A stretch of 6,644 nucleotides of DNA from Eubacteriales bacterium (GTDB lineage: Bacteria > Bacillota > Clostridia > Peptostreptococcales > Anaerovoracaceae), in NCBI GenBank assembly GCA_028702415.1, contig JAQVOT010000066.1:1-6644 (forward strand). Direction: 5' to 3'. The translations under genes and the position numbers were made by a program. The first letter of the stretch is position 1; every line of letters starts with the position of its first letter. The notes under the pieces are model-generated. The model saw only the letters and a list, made by a program, of their open reading frames with translations, was not told the DNA's origin and made no database searches. Below, in pieces: positions 1 through 6,644 of the stretch.

Positions 1-1453
1 ACTTTGCCAGAGCCTTCTTGCCTTCAATGTTGCCCTGTCTCTGAATCATAATTCTCTGTGCCTGAGGCGAATCTGCCCCGTGCATTGATTCGGTTCTGTA
101 ACCTACTGCTGCTGTGCCCAGGCAAATGTTTTCGAGCAGTCTCAGAACTCTCATCCTCTGTTCAGTTGTACATGATGGAGCTGCAGCAAAGAACTTGTTG
201 CAGATTTCTCCAATTGTTTCTCCATTTCTGCCTACAGCCATATCTGATTCGAAATCCTTCTGTGAAGGCATTGTTACCATCAGGCCGCCTGCGATATCTT
301 CTGCAAGTCTGACAATTTCATAAGGGAATCTTGTGATGTTCTGCTTGCATACATTAGCCAGGAGCAGGTCAATCTGATAGTTTCCGGCTTCAGTTTTGTA
401 TCCTTCTGTTGAGCATGCGAGACCACAGCAGTACAGAGTTTCGTTCAGGTGAGTCATTTCAATGAGCTTATCCTTAACATGTGATGCCTTCTGAGCGCCA
501 TTATATTCAGCAGCCAGGGCAGCGGCTCCGATAAGAACATCGCCTACACCGACTTTGCAGCCACCATATGACTGTCTGTGATATCCTGCGAATCTTTCAA
601 CAACCATTCCTGCAAATTCATATTCGCCTGCAAGGAAAACATATTCGTTCGGAATAAATACATCGTCAAATACTACGAGAGCTTCCTGTCCACCATACTT
701 AGCGTTACCAAGGTCGATGTCAGCGCCTTCTTCAAGTTTCCTTGTGTCACATGACTGTCTTCCGTATATCATGTACAAGCCTTCAACATCTGATGGGCAT
801 GCAAAAGCTACCGCATAGTCAGCATCTTCTTCCCTCATTGCCTGTGTAGGCATTACTATATGCCAGTGTGAGTTGATAGAACCGGTCTGGTGGCACTTAG
901 CTCCGCATACTACGATTCCATCTTCTCTTCTTTCCTTGATTCTTACGAAAAGATCCTTGTCCTTCTGAGCGTTCGGTGCAAGGCCTCTGTCTCCCTTAGG
1001 GTCTGTCATGGCTCCATCCACGACCAAATCCTTTTCCTGAACCATTTTCAGGAAGTTAATGAAGTTTTCATGATACTTGGTATTATACTTCTTATCAATT
1101 TCATATGTTGATGAGAACATAGCGTTGAATGCGTCCATCCCTACACATCTCTGGAAGCAGGATGCTGTCTTCTGTCCGCATAGTCTCTGCATCTTAACCT
1201 TGTTTTTCAAATCTTCCGTGCTCTGATGCAGATGACCAAATCTGTTTACTATTTCCCCTGTAAGATTTGATTTTGCTGTCATAAGATCCTTGTATTCAGG
1301 GTCCTGAGCCAGATCATAAGTTACCTTTACGCAATTGATCGAAGGCTTGATAATCGGATGATCTACCCAATTGTCGATCTTCTCACCAAACATGTAAACT
1401 CTTGTTTTCAGCTTTCTTAAACTTTCGATGTACTGTTCACCTGTCATTAACAT
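1..1453 (-). CDS. abfD: 4-hydroxybutyryl-CoA dehydratase / vinylacetyl-CoA delta-isomerase (3' end beyond window)
   Basis: This cytoplasmic flavin and [4Fe-4S] enzyme dehydrates 4-hydroxybutyryl-CoA to crotonyl-CoA by a ketyl-radical route and also isomerises vinylacetyl-CoA. It links 4-aminobutyrate or succinate breakdown to butyrate formation. I translated the frame codon by codon: it is open for 484 residues with no stop, and the family is about 490 long, so only a few C-terminal residues fall outside. The sequence, from MLMTGEQYIESL onward, is very close to what I recall of Clostridium aminobutyricum AbfD. The cluster ligands fall at exactly the family numbers: Cys99, Cys103, His292 (in YHRQSYGGC) and Cys299. 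Gln101, Thr190, Glu257, Tyr296, Lys300, Glu455 and Ala460, the positions studied in that enzyme, are also present. The start at 1453 is supported by AAAGGAGT at 1463-1470, 10 nt from GGAG to ATG; Met3 would be too far. It follows an Nfu-like gene in the same direction. Confidence 0.97.
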   Translation of the reverse strand, partial: MLMTGEQYIESLRKLKTRVYMFGEKIDNWVDHPIIKPSINCVKVTYDLAQDPEYKDLMTAKSNLTGEIVNRFGHLHQSTEDLKNKVKMQRLCGQKTASCFQRCVGMDAFNAMFSSTYEIDKKYNTKYHENFINFLKMVQEKDLVVDGAMTDPKGDRGLAPNAQKDKDLFVRIKERREDGIVVCGAKCHQTGSINSHWHIVMPTQAMREEDADYAVAFACPSDVEGLYMIYGRQSCDTRKLEEGADIDLGNAKYGGQEALVVFDDVFIPNEYVFLAGEYEFAGMVVERFAGYHRQSYGGCKVGVGDVLIGAAALAAEYNGAQKASHVKDKLIEMTHLNETLYCCGLACSTEGYKTEAGNYQIDLLLANVCKQNITRFPYEIVRLAEDIAGGLMVTMPSQKDFESDMAVGRNGETIGEICNKFFAAAPSCTTEQRMRVLRLLENICLGTAAVGYRTESMHGADSPQAQRIMIQRQGNIEGKKALAK

Positions 1454-1508
1454 AATAAATTCACTCCTTTTTATTTTTTTACATCCGAAGCTAAATTGCA
1501 TACGGACT

Positions 1509-1514
1509 ATTATA
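1509..1514 (-). promoter_or_regulatory. candidate -10 box upstream of abfD
   Basis: Read on the minus strand this is a perfect TATAAT in the 114-bp nfu-abfD spacer. It would start a transcript near 1502 with a leader of about 50 nt that contains the abfD ribosome binding site at 1463-1470. No good -35 lies at the right distance: the hexamer 17 bp upstream reads TAAATA, and there is no extended -10 TG. The spacer is very AT-rich, so a chance match is possible. abfD could be read from this site, from the nfu promoter, or from both. Confidence 0.35.
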
Positions 1515-1567
1515 ATAAAACAACGACTAATTATTTATTAAAAGCATATTGAAATACAATCTGCCGT

Positions 1568-1849
1568 TTAATCTATTCCCTTGTTAAGAATTTTTCTTGC
1601 CATATCAAGAAGATCATCACTTACTGAAGTGTCAAGTACAACATCTTCAACTTCAGGGCAACCGCCCATAACATAATCCTTAACAACAGATTCAATAGTA
1701 TCCTGTGCTGAAGGACAATGTGCACATGCCCCTGTGAGCCTTATATAAGCTACACCATTTTCAAATTTAGAAAGAGTTGAGCCACCAAAATGCTGGGAAA
1801 GCACCGGGTCTACCTGATTCTCAAGAATATTCTTTATTTTTTCTTCCAA
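1568..1849 (-). CDS. Nfu-type (NifU C-terminal domain) iron-sulfur cluster protein, divergent; probable TTG start
   Basis: This small cytoplasmic protein belongs to the NifU C-terminal (Nfu) family, whose members hold and hand over [4Fe-4S] clusters, usually bridged between two subunits by a CxxC motif. The family core is visible: GACAHCP with the cysteine pair, then a helix, then PEVEDVV. Numbered from an upstream ATG at 1864 the cysteines are Cys47, Cys50 and Cys69. That ATG gives 98 residues but has no clear ribosome binding site. A TTG at 1849 gives 93 residues, lies 8 nt after a perfect GGAGG, and begins MEEKIKNIL, much like typical Nfu N-termini, so I prefer it. Oddities are GGS in place of the usual DGGD stretch, His inside the CxxC, and a third cysteine in MGGCPEVED. 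It has its own strong promoter and precedes abfD, whose product needs a [4Fe-4S] cluster, so delivery to AbfD is a reasonable inference. Confidence 0.85.
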   Translation of the reverse strand: MEEKIKNILENQVDPVLSQHFGGSTLSKFENGVAYIRLTGACAHCPSAQDTIESVVKDYVMGGCPEVEDVVLDTSVSDDLLDMARKILNKGID

Positions 1850-1857
1850 AATCAACG

Positions 1858-1862
1858 CCTCC
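1858..1862 (-). promoter_or_regulatory. ribosome binding site that decides the nfu start
   Basis: The minus strand reads GGAGG here, 8 nt before the TTG at 1849-1847. The ATG at 1864-1862 overlaps the first bases of this motif, so the motif cannot serve that ATG. The sequence before that ATG (AAAGTTTCGCACAA) contains no Shine-Dalgarno match. Confidence 0.7.
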
Positions 1863-1886
1863 ATTTGTGCGAAACTTTACGAGTTT

Positions 1887-1915
1887 ATTATATCTCCTGC
1901 CATATGAATTATCAA
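1887..1915 (-). promoter_or_regulatory. strong sigma-A-type promoter for nfu (and probably abfD)
   Basis: On the minus strand the -35 box is TTGATA (1915-1910) and the -10 box is TATAAT (1892-1887), separated by exactly 17 bp. The start of transcription is expected near 1880. That gives a leader of about 31 nt to the TTG at 1849, enough for the GGAGG at 1862-1858, but only about 16 nt to the alternative ATG at 1864. The promoter lies more than 70 bp after the glpK stop codon and marks the start of the second transcription block. Confidence 0.8.
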
Positions 1916-1987
1916 GTGATTATAAGCTTGGTTCAACCCTCAAAATACAAGACGGCAAGCTAATACTTTATTGCAACAAAAACATAT

Positions 1988-3475
1988 TTATTTAGCCCAG
2001 TTAAAGCTTCTTCGCACTGCATCATGCCATTTTATAATGAGCTTTTGTGCTTCTTCGGATTTCATTGAGGGCTCAAATACTCTATCGATCTGCCAGTTTT
2101 CTTTAACATCATTTTCTGATGTCCAGTAACCTGTTGCCAGGCCTGCAAGATATGCTGCCCCAATAGATGTGGTTTCTATGCAGCTGGGTCTGACCACTTT
2201 CTGCTGAAGAATGTCCGATTGAAATTCAAGGAGAAAATCGTTTTCTGCTGCTCCTCCATCAACCTTTAATGCGGCAAGGGGCCTTCCCAGCTCATCAGAA
2301 ATTGCCTTCAGAAGATCATAAGTCTGGTAGGCCATGGATTCAAGAGCTGCCCTGGCTATATGCTTCTTGTTTACTCCTCTTGTAAGGCCCACAATGACAC
2401 CTCTGGCGTAAGGATCCCAGTATGGGGCTCCTAATCCGGTAAAGGCAGGGACTACATAGGCTCCTGCTGTATCATCCACCTGACGGGCCAGATTTTCGGT
2501 TTCCGATGCTTCGCTGATAATTCCAAGTTCATCCCTGAGCCATTGAATAACAGCCCCAGAAACAAAAACTGAGCCTTCAAGGGCATAGCAAACCTTACCA
2601 TTAAGCCCCCAGGCGATCGTGCTGAGCAATCCATTTTCAGATTCAATAATTCTATTTCCGGTATTTACAAGTACGAAACCACCTGTCCCGAAGGTGTTCT
2701 TTGCTTCACCTTCACTGAAACAGGTTTGTCCAAACAGTGCGGCTTGCTGGTCCCCGGCTGCGCCGCATATTCTAATTTCACCATCAAACAGCCTGCTGTC
2801 AGTGACTCCATACAGGCAACTTGACGGTTTTACTTCAGGAAGCATTTTTCCCGGAATATTGAGTCTTTTCAGTATTTCTTCATCCCAGCATAGATTCCGG
2901 ATATTAAACATCATAGTTCTTGATGCATTAGAGTAATCCGTAACGTGAACCCTACCACCTGTTAAATTCCAGATAAGCCAGGTTTCAATTGTACCAAATA
3001 ACAGTTGTCCATCTTCTGCTTTTTCTCTGGCACCTTCTACATTCTCAAGTATCCATCTCAGTTTTGTTCCGCTGAAATACGGATCAATGAGCAATCCTGT
3101 TTTATGTCTATATATGTCGGTAAGGCCTTCAGCCTTCAACTGATCGCAAAATCCAGCCGTCCTTCTGCACTGCCAAACAATGGCGTTGTAAACAGGAATT
3201 CCGGTTTTTTTGTCCCATACTATTGTGGTTTCACGCTGGTTTGTGATGCCTATTGAATCAATATCCTCTGCCTTTGCGTTAATATTAGCAAGTGCAAGTC
3301 TGCATACCATCATCTGCGTTTCCCATATTTCCCGGGCATTATGCTCCACCCAGCCTGTTTGAGGATAAATCTGGGTGAACTCCTTCTGGGCAACACTGAT
3401 CTGTTCACCTTGGTGGTCATATAATATGCATCTGCAGCTTGTTGTTCCCTGATCCAGGGCCATAACATATTTCAT
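1988..3475 (-). CDS. glpK: glycerol kinase
   Basis: This FGGY-family cytoplasmic kinase phosphorylates glycerol to sn-glycerol 3-phosphate with ATP, trapping glycerol in the cell. The 495 residues match the family length. Visible motifs are the nucleotide-binding DQGTTS (8-13), the glycerol-contacting Arg81-Glu82 in NQRET and Tyr133, FGGY signature 1 around [12 protein letters not shown] (134-145), the catalytic Asp242 in [15 protein letters not shown] (262-266) and FGGY signature 2 (about 359-379). Gram-positive GlpK proteins are activated by HPr phosphorylating a His in a YHFxG loop. The matching loop here reads SRLFDG, with Leu229 at the His position, so that control appears lost. The loop is also unlike the fructose-1,6-bisphosphate site of E. 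coli GlpK. The start has AGGAG at 3487-3483, 7 nt before ATG. It lies 14 nt after hemW and is probably read from the same transcript. No glpF or glpD is in view. Confidence 0.96.
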   Translation of the reverse strand: MKYVMALDQGTTSCRCILYDHQGEQISVAQKEFTQIYPQTGWVEHNAREIWETQMMVCRLALANINAKAEDIDSIGITNQRETTIVWDKKTGIPVYNAIVWQCRRTAGFCDQLKAEGLTDIYRHKTGLLIDPYFSGTKLRWILENVEGAREKAEDGQLLFGTIETWLIWNLTGGRVHVTDYSNASRTMMFNIRNLCWDEEILKRLNIPGKMLPEVKPSSCLYGVTDSRLFDGEIRICGAAGDQQAALFGQTCFSEGEAKNTFGTGGFVLVNTGNRIIESENGLLSTIAWGLNGKVCYALEGSVFVSGAVIQWLRDELGIISEASETENLARQVDDTAGAYVVPAFTGLGAPYWDPYARGVIVGLTRGVNKKHIARAALESMAYQTYDLLKAISDELGRPLAALKVDGGAAENDFLLEFQSDILQQKVVRPSCIETTSIGAAYLAGLATGYWTSENDVKENWQIDRVFEPSMKSEEAQKLIIKWHDAVRRSFNWAK

Positions 3476-3489
3476 CGATGAACTCCTGA

Positions 3490-4641
3490 TTATACAAATT
3501 CAGCCATTATTTTATTTGAAACATCAAGACCTTTTTCGGTGAGCTTCAGATTCAGGCCGTCAATTTCGATAAAGCCTTTATACTTTTCTAAGATGGAAGG
3601 GTCGTAAACATCAAAAAAATCTTTCTTGAAGGTGTTTTCGAAATCATTGATACTGAAGCCTTCAGTTTTTCTAAGTCCGGTAAACACAAATATTCCCATC
3701 TCCTCACGTTCTGAATAGGTTTCGACCTTTTCGGGTTTTACCGGTGGCATCCCACTCTTAATAAATTTAAGATATTCCGAAACGCTTTCACAGTTTTTGA
3801 ATCTTTGGCCACCAATAAACGAACTTGCTCCGGGACCCAATCCCAGGTAGTCATTATATGACCAGTATTTCAGGTTGTGTCTGCTTTCAAATCCCGGTAG
3901 TGAAGCATTGGATATTTCATAATGATGATACCCTGCATCATCCATCATCATCAGTGCTTGGCTGAACATGTCACGGTCCACATTCTCAGATACTTCAGAT
4001 AACACTTTATCAACATAGATCATGTCATAAAAGGGAGTCCCCTCCTCAATCTGAAGACTGTAGAGTGAAATATGTTCGGGTCTTAGAAACAGACACTGTC
4101 TGATGGAGTCTCTCCACATCTTCATTGTCTGTCCCGGAATTCCGAACATAAGGTCAATGTTCACATTATCAAATCCGGTTTTTTTAGCCAGCCGAACAGC
4201 ACTTATCGCATCATTTTTGTCATGAACCCTGCCAAGAAAATTAAGAATGGCATTGTCAAATGACTGGACGCCTATGCTTATTCTGTTAATCCCGCAGTCA
4301 AGATATGTCTTGAGTTTATCTTCGGTAATTGTTGCAGGATTAGCCTCGATTGTGATTTCGCAGTCATGGGAAACAAAAAAATTATCTTTTATTTCCTTAA
4401 CAACTCTCCCCATGTCTTCTGCTGGCATTATTGAAGGAGTGCCGCCGCCGATATAGATACTGTCAATTTTCCTGTATGGCCACTCTCCATATCTGATTCT
4501 GATTTCCCGAATAAGGGCATCGGCATATTCAGCTAACAATTTGTTTTCACTGCAGGTAAATGACAGGAAACGGCAGTATCTGCATTTTCGTATGCAAAAA
4601 GGAACATGAATATAAAGACCTATATCACTTGTTATCGTCAT
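3490..4641 (-). CDS. hemW: HemW-type radical SAM heme chaperone (often misnamed coproporphyrinogen III oxidase)
   Basis: The product belongs to the HemN/HemW radical SAM family and has 383 residues, typical of HemW. The cluster motif is Cys16-xxx-Cys20-xx-Cys23 in [14 protein letters not shown]. Phe25 sits where true HemN oxidases carry a fourth cysteine, which favours HemW, a heme-binding chaperone that inserts heme into target proteins, over oxygen-independent coproporphyrinogen oxidase. Other family motifs follow in order: IGGGTPS (64-70), EANP (99-102), GVQSF (124-128), YEISNA (231-236), SRHNLKYW (243-250) and LGLGPGASS (256-264), then a HemN C-terminal domain from about residue 300. The start overlaps the end of lepA by 17 nt and has no good ribosome binding site, so translation is probably coupled to lepA. 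lepA followed by hemW is a common Firmicute gene order. Confidence 0.93.
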   Translation of the reverse strand: MTITSDIGLYIHVPFCIRKCRYCRFLSFTCSENKLLAEYADALIREIRIRYGEWPYRKIDSIYIGGGTPSIMPAEDMGRVVKEIKDNFFVSHDCEITIEANPATITEDKLKTYLDCGINRISIGVQSFDNAILNFLGRVHDKNDAISAVRLAKKTGFDNVNIDLMFGIPGQTMKMWRDSIRQCLFLRPEHISLYSLQIEEGTPFYDMIYVDKVLSEVSENVDRDMFSQALMMMDDAGYHHYEISNASLPGFESRHNLKYWSYNDYLGLGPGASSFIGGQRFKNCESVSEYLKFIKSGMPPVKPEKVETYSEREEMGIFVFTGLRKTEGFSINDFENTFKKDFFDVYDPSILEKYKGFIEIDGLNLKLTEKGLDVSNKIMAEFV

Positions 4642-6436
4642 ATTTTAAAACCGCTGTGAATGCTTCCTGCGGGACCTCTACGGTTCCGAACTGGCGCATT
4701 CTCTTTTTCCCTTCCTTCTGTTTTTCTAGCAGTTTTTTCTTCCTGGAAATATCGCCTCCGTAACACTTGGCAATTACGTCTTTTCTGTAAGCTCTGACAG
4801 TTTCTCTTGCAAGGATTTTCTGCCCTATTGAAGCTTGAATTGGTACCTCAAACTGATGCATAGGTATTATTTCCTTAAGCTTCTCACATACAAAACGTCC
4901 TCTTGAGTAGGCCTTTGATTCATGAACAATCATGCTGAATGCATCCACCATGTCTTTGTTCAGAAGAATATCAAGCTTAACGACCTTGCTAGGTTCATAT
5001 CTTGAAAATTCATAATCAAGAGAACCATATCCTCTTGTCTTTGACTTGAGGGCATCGAAAAAATCATATATTACTTCGTTGAGGGGCATGTCATAATGAA
5101 GGTTAACTCTGGATTCGGTTAAGTATTCCATGTGCAGCATCTTGCCTCTTCTTTCCTGGCAGATTTCCATTATACTTCCCACATACTCTCTGGGTACCAT
5201 AATGTCTGCTTTAACCATAGGCTCCTCAATGTGGTCTATTTCCATCGGATCCGGCAAGTTTGAAGGGTTCTGAATCATCTGTACAGATCCGTCTGTTTTG
5301 ACAACTTTATAAATTACGCTTGGAGCTGTTGTAATGACCGCAAGATCAAATTCCCTTTCAAGCCTTTCAACAATGATTTCCATATGCAAAAGTCCCAGAA
5401 AACCGCATCTGAAGCCAAATCCCAAAGCTGTAGATGTCTCAGGTTCAAATCTGAAAGCCGCATCATTAACCTGAAGTTTTTCCAGAGCATCTTTTACATT
5501 GTCATATTTTTCGCCTTCTGCAGGATATATACCACAGAAAACCATTGATTGAACTTTTTTATACCCGGAAAGAGGTTCTTCTGTTGGCTTATCAGCAAGA
5601 GTAATCGTGTCTCCCACTCTGGCATCCGCAACATGTTTTATGCTAGCGCATATATACCCTACCTCACCGGCTCTTAGTGAGCTGCATGGGGCAGGTCCCG
5701 GGGAATATGTTCCAACTTCAGTTACTTCATAATTCTTTCTCGTATTCATCAGGCGGATAATGTCGCCGGGATTCACCGTTCCGTCAAATATTCTGGTGTA
5801 AATCACCACCCCCTTGTAATTGTTATAATAGGAATCAAAAATTAGAGCCTTAAGTCTCGCATTTTCATCCCCTTCAGGGGCAGGTATTTTCTCAACAATC
5901 TTCTCAAGAAGTTCCTCAATTCCAATGCCTTCTTTGGCAGAAACAAGTGGAGCATCAGAAGCATCAACTCCTATTACCTCTTCAATCTCGTCCTTGATTT
6001 CTTCAGGTCGGGCGCTTGGGAGATCTATTTTATTAAGCACGGGCATTATTTCAAGATCTTCATCCATTGCCAGATACACATTGGCAAGAGTCTGAGCCTC
6101 TACGCCCTGGGTTGCATCCACCACAAGAACAGCTCCCTCACAGGCAGCGAGACTTCTGGATACTTCATACATGAAATCCACGTGACCAGGCGTATCAATC
6201 AAGTTGAATACGTACTCATTTCCATCCTTGCTTCTGAATACCAATCTGGTTGTCTGAAGCTTGATAGTAATTCCTCTTTCACGTTCCAGGTCCATATTGT
6301 CAAGAAACTGCTCACGCATGTCTCTTTTGTTTACAAGCCCTGTTTTCTCTATAATCCTGTCTGCAAGTGTAGATTTGCCATGGTCAATATGTGCAATTAT
6401 GCTGAAATTTCTAATATATTTTCTGTAGTCTTTCAT
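4625..6436 (-). CDS. lepA: elongation factor 4 (LepA), ribosome-associated GTPase
   Basis: LepA/EF4 is a translational GTPase that binds the ribosome and influences elongation or initiation under stress. The 603 residues match the family (about 600). The GTPase motifs are all intact: AHIDHGKS (15-22), RGIT (54-57), DTPGH (81-85), NKID (135-138) and SAK (166-168). Beyond the G domain come the barrel domain II, domain III with [16 protein letters not shown] (349-364), domain V, and the LepA-specific C-terminal domain ending near [13 protein letters not shown], which separates it from EF-G. One substitution stands out: the stretch after DTPGH reads [11 protein letters not shown], with Met89 where Ser or Thr is usual. 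The ATG overlaps the stop of the upstream regulator gene as ATGA and has no clear ribosome binding site nearby, so translational coupling is likely. Its 3' end overlaps hemW. Confidence 0.97.
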   Translation of the reverse strand: MKDYRKYIRNFSIIAHIDHGKSTLADRIIEKTGLVNKRDMREQFLDNMDLERERGITIKLQTTRLVFRSKDGNEYVFNLIDTPGHVDFMYEVSRSLAACEGAVLVVDATQGVEAQTLANVYLAMDEDLEIMPVLNKIDLPSARPEEIKDEIEEVIGVDASDAPLVSAKEGIGIEELLEKIVEKIPAPEGDENARLKALIFDSYYNNYKGVVIYTRIFDGTVNPGDIIRLMNTRKNYEVTEVGTYSPGPAPCSSLRAGEVGYICASIKHVADARVGDTITLADKPTEEPLSGYKKVQSMVFCGIYPAEGEKYDNVKDALEKLQVNDAAFRFEPETSTALGFGFRCGFLGLLHMEIIVERLEREFDLAVITTAPSVIYKVVKTDGSVQMIQNPSNLPDPMEIDHIEEPMVKADIMVPREYVGSIMEICQERRGKMLHMEYLTESRVNLHYDMPLNEVIYDFFDALKSKTRGYGSLDYEFSRYEPSKVVKLDILLNKDMVDAFSMIVHESKAYSRGRFVCEKLKEIIPMHQFEVPIQASIGQKILARETVRAYRKDVIAKCYGGDISRKKKLLEKQKEGKKRMRQFGTVEVPQEAFTAVLKYDDNK

Positions 6437-6644
6437 ATTTTCTTTTGTGATTTATAATACTCCCTTATGCATTCAAATGTCTCTTCGCTTATATCGTGCT
6501 CAACCTTGCAGGCATCATCCAGAGCTGTCTCATGGGAGACGCCCAGCTTCTCGAACAATTCTGTTAGAATCTTGTGCCTCTCATAAATTATTTCTGCAAT
6601 TTCCTGACCGCTTTCAGTAAGAAAGATATTTCCTTCATGATCTC
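6433..6644 (-). CDS. DtxR/MntR-family metal-dependent transcriptional regulator (N-terminus beyond window)
   Basis: The last 69 codons of a gene are visible, entering from the right edge. They encode the metal-binding and dimerisation domain of the DtxR family. The recognisable stretch is [13 protein letters not shown], then a helix with ERHKIL, then [13 protein letters not shown], then KVEHDIS. Against B. subtilis MntR, visible His23 aligns with His77, Glu48 with Glu102 and His49 with His103. Cys45 takes the place of MntR Glu99; DtxR and IdeR have Cys at that ligand, which leans toward iron sensing. The protein ends 20 residues after the EH pair, so there is no SH3-like third domain and it is a short MntR-sized form. 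The DNA-binding winged helix is outside the window. Its TGA overlaps the lepA ATG, placing it in the lepA-hemW-glpK transcript. Iron versus manganese cannot be settled from this fragment. Confidence 0.88.
   Translation of the reverse strand, partial: DHEGNIFLTESGQEIAEIIYERHKILTELFEKLGVSHETALDDACKVEHDISEETFECIREYYKSQKKI

Noticed and set aside
890..1111. 73-codon open frame on the plus strand
   Set aside because: It is antisense to abfD, whose minus-strand frame is continuous and strongly conserved here. The encoded peptide looks hydrophobic only as a by-product of the antisense reading.
1..1453. Possibility that abfD is a pseudogene or the related 4-hydroxyphenylacetate 3-hydroxylase
   Set aside because: All 484 codons are open and all four cluster ligands are present. 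The flavin monooxygenase relatives lack the Cys/His cluster set, so AbfD is the right call.
1484..1510. TCCG...CGGA pairing in the abfD leader, considered as a riboswitch or attenuator
   Set aside because: It gives only 4-5 base pairs around a 15-nt AT-rich loop, with no conserved riboswitch core or alternative structure that I could see.
1924..1962. Inverted repeat AGCTTG...CAAGCT and the nested palindrome GGTTCAACC, considered as a terminator or operator
   Set aside because: The outer stem is only 6 bp with a 25-nt loop and no T-run follows. The inner stem is 4 bp with a one-base loop. It is too weak to call, although it sits just upstream of the nfu -35 box.
1777..1995. 72-codon open frame on the plus strand across the nfu 5' end and the spacer
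   Set aside because: It runs antisense through nfu and its promoter and has no recognisable family or ribosome binding site.
2619..2936. 105-codon open frame on the plus strand
   Set aside because: It lies wholly inside glpK on the opposite strand, has no ribosome binding site or recognisable domain, and reads as the antisense of well-conserved kinase motifs.
3489..3494. Perfect TATAAT (minus strand) just before glpK
   Set aside because: A transcript from it would start near 3482, downstream of the glpK AGGAG at 3487-3483, so it could not yield the glpK ribosome binding site. There is also no suitable -35. It overlaps the hemW stop codon and is probably chance.
6182..6457. 91-codon open frame on the plus strand
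   Set aside because: It is antisense to the lepA GTPase domain and the end of the regulator gene, with no support of its own.

Overview
All six genes in this window lie on the minus strand. The organism looks like a low-to-moderate-GC anaerobic Firmicute of the Clostridia. The reasons are AT-rich spacers, AGGAG-type ribosome binding sites, the lepA-hemW gene pair, and an oxygen-sensitive 4-hydroxybutyryl-CoA dehydratase. From memory, that dehydratase closely resembles the enzyme of the GABA fermenter Clostridium aminobutyricum. The assignment to Clostridia is fairly safe; anything nearer to family or genus is a guess.

Transcription runs from right to left in two blocks. Block 1 (6644 to 1988) is tightly packed. 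It holds the C-terminal half of a DtxR/MntR-family metal-dependent repressor, then lepA (elongation factor 4, 4-nt overlap), hemW (radical-SAM heme chaperone, 17-nt overlap) and glpK (glycerol kinase, 14-nt gap). The overlaps and the weak or absent ribosome binding sites of lepA and hemW suggest one transcript with translational coupling. In many Firmicutes lepA-hemW leads into hrcA-grpE-dnaK; here glpK stands in that place.

Block 2 (1915 to 1) starts at a strong sigma-A-type promoter, TTGATA-17 bp-TATAAT, in the 123-bp spacer after glpK. It drives a small divergent Nfu/NifU-C-domain iron-sulfur protein, followed after about 114 bp by abfD. AbfD is a [4Fe-4S]/FAD enzyme that converts 4-hydroxybutyryl-CoA to crotonyl-CoA on the route from 4-aminobutyrate or succinate to butyrate. 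All four cluster ligands and the other active-site residues I could check are present. The gene runs off the left edge, probably about six codons short of its end.

The most interesting arrangement is the Nfu-like protein directly upstream of abfD, which suggests a dedicated cluster-assembly partner for this enzyme. Secondary points are a TTG start for nfu, a glycerol kinase lacking the His phosphorylated by HPr in Gram-positive relatives, and a Cys-type metal site in the DtxR-family regulator. I found no RNA genes, mobile elements, CRISPR arrays, convincing intrinsic terminators or disrupted genes. There is no gene-free stretch longer than about 125 bases.
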